From Candidatus Peribacteraceae bacterium (GTDB taxonomy: Bacteria; Patescibacteriota; Gracilibacteria; Peribacterales; Peribacteraceae): 52,478 nt of DNA. The stretch is taken from the NCBI GenBank assembly GCA_030750465.1, contig JASMHZ010000005.1, forward strand, positions 1-52,478. Direction: 5' to 3'. A program made the position numbers and the translations under genes. The notes beneath the pieces are model-generated. The model worked only from the letters and a program-made list of their open reading frames with translations. It did no database searches and was not told the DNA's origin. Position 1 is the first letter of the stretch; each line of letters starts with the position of its first letter. Positions 25,971 to 35,025 of the stretch are shown in pieces.

Positions 25971-28220
25971 ATGCCCATAAAACAAACAAATCATTATCGA
26001 ACCTTGGTTATCGCAGGACTGGCAATCCTAGTGACCTTCACGACAGGTAGTGCAATTACAGCTCAACTTACTTCATCTTCCGGGAAATTTACTATAAAGC
26101 GTGGATCGATTCTGGAGGTGGTTCCGGTTCACTCTCTGCAAAAACCAAAAACAAGCTGGGTTCTTTCCAGAGATGGAACATTTGTGGAAGCCAAGACGGT
26201 CAAACTTTTTAGGACCAGGTTCATAGAATCCGGTACTTATAAACTGGATTCTGAATTAAAAGAAGGCGATGACTCTAATAGGAACAGAGTAAGCATTAGA
26301 ATCAACATTCCAGAAAAACCTCCCAAGAAGCAAATCCCAAACCAGAAAGAAACAATCGCTACTGTTTATCCCCGTCCGAATGACTCCGGCCACATCATTA
26401 TAAATTCAAATGCAGCAGTAGTTTTGCTTTCTCCATTGCAGACAATAGAAAGAACCATCGTTTTGGACCTGGACGCAACGATCGACCAAAATGGAGATGG
26501 CAATGCGTTAAACGATAATGGAGCAAACGGTACTTATTTCTCTAAAAAAGGAACTCCTATCGCACTTTGGTTCTCGAACCCTTCGGGAACTCACACTCTT
26601 ACGCTATCGACAAAAAATGCTCAAGGAATAACTCAAAAACAAACGGTATTTGTAATGGACAAGAGATCGGAAGAACTGATGCAAAGACAGGAGATTGAAA
26701 AAAGCGCAATAGTTGCAGAAGATTTATCCAAGGGGCGCTTCGCCTTTCATATAGAAGAAAAATTCAATATGCCAATTGTAACAAAATGGGATTTTGGAGA
26801 CGGAATACAAAGTCTTTTGGACAAACCTGTCCACACTTACACACAAACTGGAAGTTTTCGTGTTAACGCAGAGATTATTGAGATTCGCAGTGGCAAGGTG
26901 CTAAAGGAAGCTTCGAAAACTGTTAAGGCAGACTTCTCTGTTAAACCGCATATTGATAATGACGATGAAGATAAGAAAAAAGATAAGTCTTCGAACATTG
27001 GAGGCTTAGTTAAACTGTTACTAAAGATACTTGGAATTGGACTTCTGGCTCTTTTGATAGGAGGCGGAATAGTATTTGGAATATCCAAAGTTGCAAAACG
27101 CGGTCCTTCAATAGAAGATAAGTTGGCAAAAGCCGAAGAGAAGCTCTCTGGCAAGGGTACAGAGAAAGATAAGGCGGATGTTATGGAGATAAAAGATGAA
27201 GAGCCTTCTGAAACCAAAGAACCAAAGAAGATTGAAGAAGCTGAAGTTGTTGACACTAGAAAAGATGAAAAAGAGGTAAAGGAGATAAAAGAATCCAAAG
27301 ACGAAGCTGTAGCTGCGACTCCTGAGTCGCAGCCTGCGCCAAAGGCGCAGCCCGCACCCGAACCAAAGCCTAAGTCCAAACCCGTCGAAGATGCTCCACA
27401 GGGTAAACCAGCCTCTGTACCTCCTCCCAAAAAGGACAAAGGCCCGGTTCCATCTTGGCTGCAACCCAGCGCCGGAGCTCAAGCGACTGGTGCAGGGCAG
27501 CCATCTGCTAGTGCACCTGTCGAAGATGCCCCACAGGGTACAAAGCCTGCACCAACACCTTCACCCACGCCTTCACCTTCACCCACGCCCTCTCCCCTGC
27601 CTGAGCGGCAGGCAGGCACACCACAACCACAAGGAAAAACACCCGACTGGCTTCAGCCTTCCACAACTGCTCCTGCAGTAAGCTCGCCTGAACCAACACC
27701 CTCACCCACGCCCGCACCCTCACCTAAACCTCAAGAGCCAGCACAAGACAAAGTACCAGAAAATAGTGGACCAGACCTGTCCCCCGTAGACAAGAATTCT
27801 CGAGGTGAAGCCCCCAAGAAATCAGGGAACGACTCCGATATTGCGAAGGGGGAAGGGCCGATGCCAGATTGGCTAAAATCTAATAACAACGCCTCACCCA
27901 CACCCGCGAGCCCCGCGAAGCTCGAAGAGCGAAGTGGGGAACCAACACCCCTGCCTGACCGGCAGGCAGGCGCACCTACTTCTGAACCAAAGAAAAACGA
28001 CGATAGCACTGTTGCGTACTTAAAAGCAGAAGGAATCAGTAAGCAAAAGTCCGAAAATCAAAATCAACCCAAAAAGGATAATGGGAATAATAACAACGGA
28101 AGAAACCGTAATAATCGAAACAAGAGTAGAAAGAATGGCAATAATGGGCCCAGGCCTCCTCAGAATCAGAATAATCAGCCTCCTCCTAAAAACAATCAAC
28201 CGCCTCCACAAAACGCTTAA
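25971..28220 (+). CDS. large membrane protein: PKD-like ectodomain, TM, proline-rich tail with WL motifs
   Basis: 749 residues. TM1 or signal at about 11-31; a beta-rich ectodomain follows and includes a PKD-like module with WDFGDG (about residue 273) and HTYTQTGSFRV. TM2 lies at about 345-368 (LLKILGIGLLALLIGGGIVFGI). The tail (about 375-749) is Lys/Glu-rich, then Pro-rich, and ends in an Asn/Gln/Pro/Arg-rich basic stretch. Three copies of P-(S/D)-W-L-(Q/K) occur in the tail (about 494, 557 and 632). If TM1 is retained, the tail is cytoplasmic and the WL motifs could be docking sites. Short palindromes are embedded in the tail's coding sequence. It is in an operon with two pilins and is a candidate assembly or scaffold protein. 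No family name is claimed. Confidence 0.65.
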   Translation: MPIKQTNHYRTLVIAGLAILVTFTTGSAITAQLTSSSGKFTIKRGSILEVVPVHSLQKPKTSWVLSRDGTFVEAKTVKLFRTRFIESGTYKLDSELKEGDDSNRNRVSIRINIPEKPPKKQIPNQKETIATVYPRPNDSGHIIINSNAAVVLLSPLQTIERTIVLDLDATIDQNGDGNALNDNGANGTYFSKKGTPIALWFSNPSGTHTLTLSTKNAQGITQKQTVFVMDKRSEELMQRQEIEKSAIVAEDLSKGRFAFHIEEKFNMPIVTKWDFGDGIQSLLDKPVHTYTQTGSFRVNAEIIEIRSGKVLKEASKTVKADFSVKPHIDNDDEDKKKDKSSNIGGLVKLLLKILGIGLLALLIGGGIVFGISKVAKRGPSIEDKLAKAEEKLSGKGTEKDKADVMEIKDEEPSETKEPKKIEEAEVVDTRKDEKEVKEIKESKDEAVAATPESQPAPKAQPAPEPKPKSKPVEDAPQGKPASVPPPKKDKGPVPSWLQPSAGAQATGAGQPSASAPVEDAPQGTKPAPTPSPTPSPSPTPSPLPERQAGTPQPQGKTPDWLQPSTTAPAVSSPEPTPSPTPAPSPKPQEPAQDKVPENSGPDLSPVDKNSRGEAPKKSGNDSDIAKGEGPMPDWLKSNNNASPTPASPAKLEERSGEPTPLPDRQAGAPTSEPKKNDDSTVAYLKAEGISKQKSENQNQPKKDNGNNNNGRNRNNRNKSRKNGNNGPRPPQNQNNQPPPKNNQPPPQNA

Positions 28221-28258
28221 AGTTGTTTGACTTCCAGGAATCCTAGGTTATTATCTCT

Positions 28259-28387
28259 GCACATATGCAGTGTGACACTTTCAAGTCGCAGGTAAACCTA
28301 ATTACTCCACCACCTGGAGCGAGGTTGCGTATGTAAGTTTTTCTTGAACTTCATTTCCAACCTCACGCAAAGGAGGTTGTTTTTTTA
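28259..28387 (+). ncRNA. candidate structured leader RNA or attenuator upstream of the ProB-like kinase
   Basis: A promoter (TTGACT 28227-28232, 16 nt, TATTAT 28249-28254) precedes a ~125-nt stretch with a closing stem ACATATGC (28261-28268)/GCGTATGT (28327-28334), inner hairpins AGTG/CACT (28269-28279) and CTCCA/TGGAG (28305-28319), then a terminator AACCTC (28359-28364)/GAGGTT (28373-28378) plus T-run. GAGGTT at 28321-28326 can pair with the same AACCTC, making an antiterminator. I do not match it to a known riboswitch class. Confidence 0.45.
28359..28387 (+). terminator. intrinsic terminator before the kinase gene
   Basis: AACCTC-ACGCAAAG-GAGGTT followed by GTTTTTTTA. It lies 22 nt before the kinase ATG, so it either ends the upstream transcript or acts as an attenuator. 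Confidence 0.7.
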
Positions 28388-28408
28388 TATATGTAACTAA
28401 ATATTCTC

Positions 28409-29185
28409 ATGGAATCTGATAATGAAATCATTGTAATTAAAGTCGGAACGGACACCGTTACCGAAAACAGCCACTTGAACGGCGTGGTTATGGCCCGTAT
28501 TGCCAAACAAATTTCTGAACTGCGGGAGCAAGGCAAAAGAGTCATACTTGTCTCTTCCGGAGCTGTAGGAGCCGGCAGATCATTATTACCTGACGGAGTG
28601 GATGAAGGCGTTAACGATATGAAACAAGGGCTTTCCAGCATCGGGCAAACAATGCTCATGGATGAATGGATGCACCACTTCAGGCGACATAAAATAATGT
28701 GTGCTCAGGGACTTGTGAAAGAAGGAGATTTTGAAAACGGAGAAGGAACCGAGAACATGCAACGTGCACTCGAAGAAATTCATGCGATCGAAACAGCTAC
28801 CAAACAGGCTATAGTTCCTATTGTTAATGGAAATGACTTTGTAACACATGGTGCTATCGATTATGACAATGACCATATCGCAGGACTGATCGCAGAAACT
28901 GTGGGAGCCACTAGGGTTGTATTCTTAACGGATGTGGACGGCCTATATGACAGAGATCCTGAAGAAGAACAAGCGCAATTAATTCGCGAAGTGCATGCCG
29001 GAGTAGATGACTGGTCAAAGTATATTGTGCAAAAAGGAGAATCCGATAATCACATGGGATCTAAATGTGAAGTGTCCGAGCGCCTTGCAATTGCAGGAGT
29101 TGATGTGAATATCGGTAATGGATCTGTTGAAAACGCCATTCATCAACTGCTTAACCACGAGATTGGGACGAGGTTTTATGTTTAA
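28409..29185 (+). CDS. proB: ProB-like glutamate 5-kinase (amino acid kinase family, no PUA domain)
   Basis: 258 residues. It has the amino acid kinase motifs VIKVGTDTV, VSSGAVGAGRS, SIGQTMLM, VNGNDFV, NDHIAGLIAE, VVFLTDVDGLYDRDP and NHMGSKCEVSERLAIAG (the GMxxK lysine region). These match glutamate 5-kinase, which makes gamma-glutamyl phosphate for proline. The PUA domain of longer ProB proteins is absent, as in some families. No proA or proC is nearby, so the pathway is not proved, and a related kinase role is possible. A TAACTA box lies 9 nt before the ATG. A candidate attenuator lies upstream. Confidence 0.75.
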   Translation: MESDNEIIVIKVGTDTVTENSHLNGVVMARIAKQISELREQGKRVILVSSGAVGAGRSLLPDGVDEGVNDMKQGLSSIGQTMLMDEWMHHFRRHKIMCAQGLVKEGDFENGEGTENMQRALEEIHAIETATKQAIVPIVNGNDFVTHGAIDYDNDHIAGLIAETVGATRVVFLTDVDGLYDRDPEEEQAQLIREVHAGVDDWSKYIVQKGESDNHMGSKCEVSERLAIAGVDVNIGNGSVENAIHQLLNHEIGTRFYV

Positions 29186-29305
29186 GAATTATTTTCTGGG
29201 GATAGCGATGGCTTAGGTTACTTTTTGTTCAGCTTCAACTTGCCCATTAATTTCTTGGGTAGAAACCAGCACACAAATAAACCTACTTCAGTATGATATC
29301 TAAAT

Positions 29306-29575
29306 CTACTTACTCGGATGCTTGTGCATTGCCTGTAATACACCTAAAGCCGCAGCTCTTGCTTCAGTTGCAATCTCGGGTGGCAAATCATCAGGCAATT
29401 CAAGAACAACGTCGTCAGTATACTCACTTACTGTATTTCCTTCGTCATCTAGACAAGAAATGCCTCCATCGTGACCTTTAAGCACATCATTGAGCTTATC
29501 GACAGCTTTATCAACTTCAGGATTTACTCCTGTAGAGCGGTATTTTGTATCGTAGCCAGGTAGTTGTTCTCTCAT
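29306..29575 (-). CDS. small acidic protein of unknown function, under a palindromic operator
   Basis: 89 residues from the ATG at 29575. No membrane segment. Acidic (LDDEGNTVSEYTDDVVLELPDDLPPE) with a C-terminal helix rich in Ala (TEARAAALGVLQAMHKH). I recognise no family. The promoter TTGCAA-N17-TATAAT is near-consensus, and its -10 lies inside a 31-bp palindrome. The gene is therefore probably tightly controlled. Its -35 abuts the 3' end of a degenerate tRNA copy. Confidence 0.5.
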   Translation of the reverse strand: MREQLPGYDTKYRSTGVNPEVDKAVDKLNDVLKGHDGGISCLDDEGNTVSEYTDDVVLELPDDLPPEIATEARAAALGVLQAMHKHPSK

Positions 29576-29581
29576 AATATG

Positions 29582-29612
29582 ATTTGGTATATATGTGTAT
29601 ATTATACCAAAT
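29582..29612. promoter_or_regulatory. 31-bp palindromic operator
   Basis: ATTTGGTATA (29582-29591), 11-nt spacer, TATACCAAAT (29603-29612): two perfect 10-bp arms. It covers the -10 and transcription start of the minus-strand gene at 29306-29575, so a bound protein would block transcription. Confidence 0.6.
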
Positions 29613-29629
29613 AATATTATATCTTGCAA
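29601..29629 (-). promoter_or_regulatory. promoter of the small acidic protein gene
   Basis: On the minus strand: TTGCAA (29629-29624), 17-nt spacer, TATAAT (29606-29601). Predicted leader about 19 nt, without a ribosome site. Confidence 0.6.
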
Positions 29630-29711
29630 TGGGGCGAGAGATGGGTTGGCAACCCTAAGACCTGCCGGACTCTGACCCGAGCCGCTCTAACCAACTGAGC
29701 TATTCTAAGAA
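29630..29711 (-). pseudogene. degenerate tRNA-His-like copy
   Basis: It shares long identical blocks with the tRNA-His at 29802-29879: the 3' acceptor end plus CCA, the D-arm (TAGCTCAGTTGGTTAGAGC) and the CCGGCAGGTC segment. The 5' acceptor (CTTAGAA) cannot pair with the 3' acceptor (CTCTCGC), the T-stem has two mismatches and the T-loop lacks TTC-R-A, and the anticodon stem is broken with a 2-nt insertion. It looks like a decayed duplicate rather than a working tRNA. Confidence 0.6.
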
Positions 29712-29801
29712 GTTTATTTCTGGGGCGAGAGATAGATCTTCTTCGCAAGCTTCGAAGATCACACAACCCGAGACGCACTCTACGAAGCTTGCGTAGTAGA
29801 G

Positions 29802-29879
29802 TGGGGCGAGAGATGGGTTTTGAACCCACGACCTGCCGGACCACAACCGGCCGCTCTAACCAACTGAGCTACTCCCGCC
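29802..29879 (-). tRNA. tRNA-His (GTG)
   Basis: Cloverleaf with G-1 opposite C73, as in bacterial tRNA-His. Acceptor GCGGGAG pairs CTCTCGC with one G-U, the D-arm is GCTC...GAGC, the anticodon arm is GCCGG-TTGTGGT-CCGGC (anticodon GTG), and the T-arm is GTGGG-TTCAAAA-CCCAT. CCA is encoded. Thirteen bases of its 3' end are repeated twice more downstream (29721-29733 and 29630-29642). hisS lies 1.3 kb away. Confidence 0.92.
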
Positions 29880-29946
29880 ACGATGCACACATATTAAAGG
29901 AAAATATCGACCATATAAACTATTTCTATTCCTATCTTACTTTAGC

Positions 29947-31110
29947 TTAAAAAGCCTCCCTCCTCTTATTTCCATCAAACACCAGCAAAACCCCTCCAAC
30001 CAAAATCATCAGATTCCTCAAGTTCAATATCAAAGTAAACTTGAGTCCCTCCTGAGCTAGCAGCTTGTCGTAATAAAGAGGCCCTAGCCACTGTCTCGCC
30101 ACTCCCATTAGAACCAAACTTATAATCAGGCCCAAGGTGAATATGCTGGTCTGACGATTTCTGAGAGTATCAATGACAATTATTATCAAGATCGGATAAA
30201 ACCACATTACAAACTGCGGGGATAGTATCGGACTTGCAAAAACTATCCACATCATCGTAAGTGGAATCCAAACTGCAGATTTTTCTGACCTCTTCTTCCA
30301 AGCGAAATAATAAATTGCAAGGAGTCCCAAAATAAGAATAATAGTTGAGGCAAATGTAACTGAATTACCAAGTTCTGCATTATGATGCGCAACATGATGA
30401 AGTGCAGTCTCAACTTTTTCTCCGTTCAAGTTTTTAGCAAGCATGTGTATGCCTGACCAAGTACTATCAATTCCCACTCCCCTTTCGGAATGGTACTTGA
30501 GCATGTACTTCACATTCTCAGTTGACTGACTTATCCCCAATGTAAATATTGGAATAAGAACCGAAACAACAATTCCAACAAAAACACCGTAACTTAATCT
30601 TTTCTGGGCATTCTTTGGTGCGAGAATATAAAGAAGTGGAAGAAGTACAATCGGAGTCAGTTTAAGTGCGGATGCAAGTATCAAAAAGAATCCGCTGTCT
30701 TTCCATCTATCATTCAAGCTAGCTCTCCACGACATAAAGATCAGAAGCATTACAACAATATCAAAGCGCGCGACTGAGTAGTGAACTCCAATCAAATAAA
30801 TGGATACAAAAGTTGCAATGATCAGAATTGAAGCATCTTCGGTTTTACAAAATCTGTAAGCATACAGTGCCGCTCCAATCATCATTAGCCCCAAGAATAT
30901 GAGCCAAGCTGTTTCGAAGGAGAAACCTGGCAAGCTAAGAGCATAGAATAATGAGGAAGCCAGTGGCGGATATTCACTTGTACCAACTGACCCCGCAATT
31001 TTCTCGAACACATCAATATCATTAGAAAACTGAACATATGGAAAATATGTTGTAAGAATTGCTAGAAAAGCTATAGCCAGCGTCAGAGCAATAAAAAGAT
31101 GATGTTTCAT
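29947..31110 (-). CDS. GT87-like (DUF2029) membrane glycosyltransferase
   Basis: 387 residues, about ten membrane helices. The N-terminal FSNDIDVFEKIAGS...EYPPL has the acidic loop motif of GT-C enzymes (DIDVF, and YPPL, as in the GT87 family). Positive residues cluster on the cytoplasmic loops. GT87 members use polyprenyl-phosphate mannose to extend outer glycans; the substrate here is unknown. The start MKHHLF is supported by TTGCCA-N17-GATAAT with 6 nt to the ATG. The promoter shares its -35 with that of divergent hisS. Confidence 0.7.
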   Translation of the reverse strand: MKHHLFIALTLAIAFLAILTTYFPYVQFSNDIDVFEKIAGSVGTSEYPPLASSLFYALSLPGFSFETAWLIFLGLMMIGAALYAYRFCKTEDASILIIATFVSIYLIGVHYSVARFDIVVMLLIFMSWRASLNDRWKDSGFFLILASALKLTPIVLLPLLYILAPKNAQKRLSYGVFVGIVVSVLIPIFTLGISQSTENVKYMLKYHSERGVGIDSTWSGIHMLAKNLNGEKVETALHHVAHHNAELGNSVTFASTIILILGLLAIYYFAWKKRSEKSAVWIPLTMMWIVFASPILSPQFVMWFYPILIIIVIDTLRNRQTSIFTLGLIISLVLMGVARQWLGPLYYDKLLAQEGLKFTLILNLRNLMILVGGVLLVFDGNKRREAF

Positions 31111-31116
31111 GGCACT

Positions 31117-31167
31117 ATTATCAACTTGCCAAACCCCCTTGGCAAGAAGACTGAAAGCGTGTACCAT
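31117..31167. promoter_or_regulatory. divergent promoters with overlapping -35 boxes
   Basis: Plus strand (hisS): TTGGCA 31139-31144, 17 nt, TACCAT 31162-31167, 10 nt to ATG. Minus strand (GT87-like): TTGCCA 31145-31140, 17 nt, GATAAT 31122-31117, 6 nt to ATG. The two -35 hexamers share five bases on opposite strands, so RNA polymerase can probably bind only one at a time. Confidence 0.65.
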
Positions 31168-31177
31168 TTTTTTTCGA

Positions 31178-32521
31178 ATGTCCCAACCAATGTTCCGCAC
31201 ACCAAAGGGTACACACGATGTCCTTCCAGAGGATCATCAGTACATGACGTATATAAAAAAGGCCGTTAGGCATCGCGCGAGGCAAGCGGGTTATAAAAGG
31301 ATAGAAACTCCGATGTTCGAAAATAAAGCAATCTTTGAACGTGGAATAGGAGAGCACACCGACATAGTCGAAAAAGAATTGTTCATGATAAGTGGAAAGA
31401 AAAATGACGAGGGTTCAGCGAAGTTCGCCCTAAGACCAGAGTTTACTGCTGGTATTTGTCGGTCTTATATTGAACATGGGATGCATCAGTTTCCACAACC
31501 AGTAGAATTTTATTCCATTGGCCCATGCTTCCGATACGACAGACCCCAAAAAGGAAGATATCGACAATTCCATCAATTCGATATGGAAGTAATTGGACTC
31601 AAAGATCCAAGCATTGATGCACAGCTGATTCTTGTAATTTCAAAAATACTTGCTGACCTCAAAATTAGAGATCGACTGAATCTTCAGATTAATAACATAG
31701 GTACAACTGAAAACCGTCAAGCTTATACCGAAGCAATTAAAGACTTTTTCATAGGCAAGGAGAGAAATTTACCGGAATTAGATCAACAACGGTTGAAAAC
31801 TAATCCAATGAGACTCTTGGATTCCAAAGAAGAAGATACTCAAATAATTTTAAAGAGCGCACCAACAATGGATCAATTCATTGATGATGAAAGTAAAGAG
31901 TTTCACTCAACTCTTCTTGAATATCTCGATGCTCTCGAGATTTCTTATGAAGAGAACAATACTCTCGTGCGCGGTCTTGATTATTACACACAAACAGTAT
32001 TCGAATTCTGTGATGAATCTACGGGTGCGCAGAATGCAGTTGGAGGTGGCGGTCGATACGATGGGCTTATTGAGCTTTTGGGAGGGCGTCCTACTCCTGG
32101 CGTTGGATTTGCCGGAGGTATGGAGCGCATGATATGGCATATGAAGGAAGCTGGAGTTAAAGCTCCATTCAAAGATCAGGTTGATGTTTTTGTGGCACAG
32201 TTGGGACCGGAAGCCAAGAAGAAATGTCTTACTCTGATTTCTGATCTTCGCGATAGAGGAGTTCACACTCTAGGAGCTCTGGGTGAAGCAAGCTTAAAGA
32301 GCCAGATGAGACTCGCAGACAAATTCGGAGCACGTTACACCTTGCTTCTGGGTAAGATGGAAGTAAAAAGCGGAACAATTATTGTTAAAGATATGGAAGC
32401 TGGGAAACAGCAAGAGATTAAATTCAAAGATGCAATTCCAACCATCCTTAAATTTATTGGAGAAAAAAACCTCGACACATACACTCTCAGAGACAAGTTT
32501 GTAGAGGTGGATGAAGACTAA
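31178..32521 (+). CDS. hisS: histidyl-tRNA synthetase
   Basis: 447 residues. Class II motifs: FRTPKGTHDVLP at the start, motif 2 GPCFRYDRPQKGRYRQFHQFDME, His-specific RGLDYYTQTVFEF and VGGGGRYDGL, and motif 3 GFAGGMERMI. The C-terminal anticodon domain is present (VDVFVAQLG...LLLGKMEVKSGTI). It charges tRNA-His, encoded 1.3 kb upstream on the other strand. The start MSQPMFRT is chosen because TACCAT ends 10 nt upstream; the in-frame extension to 31109 would cross the promoter. Confidence 0.96.
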   Translation: MSQPMFRTPKGTHDVLPEDHQYMTYIKKAVRHRARQAGYKRIETPMFENKAIFERGIGEHTDIVEKELFMISGKKNDEGSAKFALRPEFTAGICRSYIEHGMHQFPQPVEFYSIGPCFRYDRPQKGRYRQFHQFDMEVIGLKDPSIDAQLILVISKILADLKIRDRLNLQINNIGTTENRQAYTEAIKDFFIGKERNLPELDQQRLKTNPMRLLDSKEEDTQIILKSAPTMDQFIDDESKEFHSTLLEYLDALEISYEENNTLVRGLDYYTQTVFEFCDESTGAQNAVGGGGRYDGLIELLGGRPTPGVGFAGGMERMIWHMKEAGVKAPFKDQVDVFVAQLGPEAKKKCLTLISDLRDRGVHTLGALGEASLKSQMRLADKFGARYTLLLGKMEVKSGTIIVKDMEAGKQQEIKFKDAIPTILKFIGEKNLDTYTLRDKFVEVDED

Positions 32522-32524
32522 GCT

Positions 32525-32621
32525 AATTGACAATTAACAATTGACAATTAACAATTAACGCAAGCGAAAACAAACTTCGCGCCGCTTTAGAATTGTCAAT
32601 TGTCCATTGTCAATTGTTCAT
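32525..32621. repeat. AATTGACAATTAAC-word inverted repeat
   Basis: The left arm has repeated TTGACAATTAACAATTG words and the right arm TTGTCAATTGTCCATTGTCAATTG. The centre has GCGAAAACAAACTTCGC. It lies between convergent hisS and gyrB. Confidence 0.6.
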
Positions 32622-32622
32622 T

Positions 32623-34692
<2,070 letters not shown>

Positions 34693-34769
34693 TCAATTTA
34701 TCAATGGTATAACCTGGGTCTAATGCCGTTTCGAATACTCGAATATTCGAATATTCGGAAGCGATTTCC

Positions 34770-34798
34770 TTGCAAAGCATCCCTTTGTTCCTTACCCT
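34770..34798 (+). promoter_or_regulatory. rpsU promoter
   Basis: TTGCAA (34770-34775), 17-nt spacer, TACCCT (34793-34798), 8 nt to the rpsU ATG. Upstream at 34733-34757 are tandem CGAATATTCGAATATTCG palindromes. Confidence 0.55.
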
Positions 34799-34806
34799 CC
34801 CTTCAA

Positions 34807-35022
34807 ATGGCAATCTACGCACATCGCAAAGGCTCCGAATCGAATGATGCACTTATGCAGAGATTCAAAAAGCAGGTCCAAAAGACCGGACTTATGAAAC
34901 TACTCAGAACCAGACAAGCCTTTAGAAAGAGTGACTCCAAGCGAGCCACCAGAATGAAAGCTGTTAAGAGAGAAGAGTACAGAGCGAAGAACAGGAAGAA
35001 GCAGTTCTACTCAAACATGTAA
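34807..35022 (+). CDS. rpsU: ribosomal protein bS21
   Basis: 71 residues. AHRKGSESNDALMQRFKKQVQKTG and the Arg/Lys-rich tail (RMKAVKREEYRAKNRKKQFYSNM) match bS21, which helps mRNA-anti-SD contact on the 30S subunit. The ATG at 34807 is set by the promoter 8 nt upstream; the long upstream extension of the frame is spacer. It is divergent from gyrB. Its stop is 3 nt from the stop of the convergent protease gene. Confidence 0.9.
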   Translation: MAIYAHRKGSESNDALMQRFKKQVQKTGLMKLLRTRQAFRKSDSKRATRMKAVKREEYRAKNRKKQFYSNM

Positions 35023-35025
35023 TTT

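Noticed and set aside
26837-27439. 200-codon minus-strand frame opposite the PKD protein
   Set aside because: Its Ser/Phe-rich product is the mirror of the Lys/Glu/Pro-rich tail codons, and it has no start signals.
29630-29711. Second tRNA with anticodon CAG (Leu) in the degenerate copy
   Set aside because: U33 and a CAG can be placed, but the acceptor stem does not pair, the T-loop is wrong and there is no long variable arm expected of tRNA-Leu.
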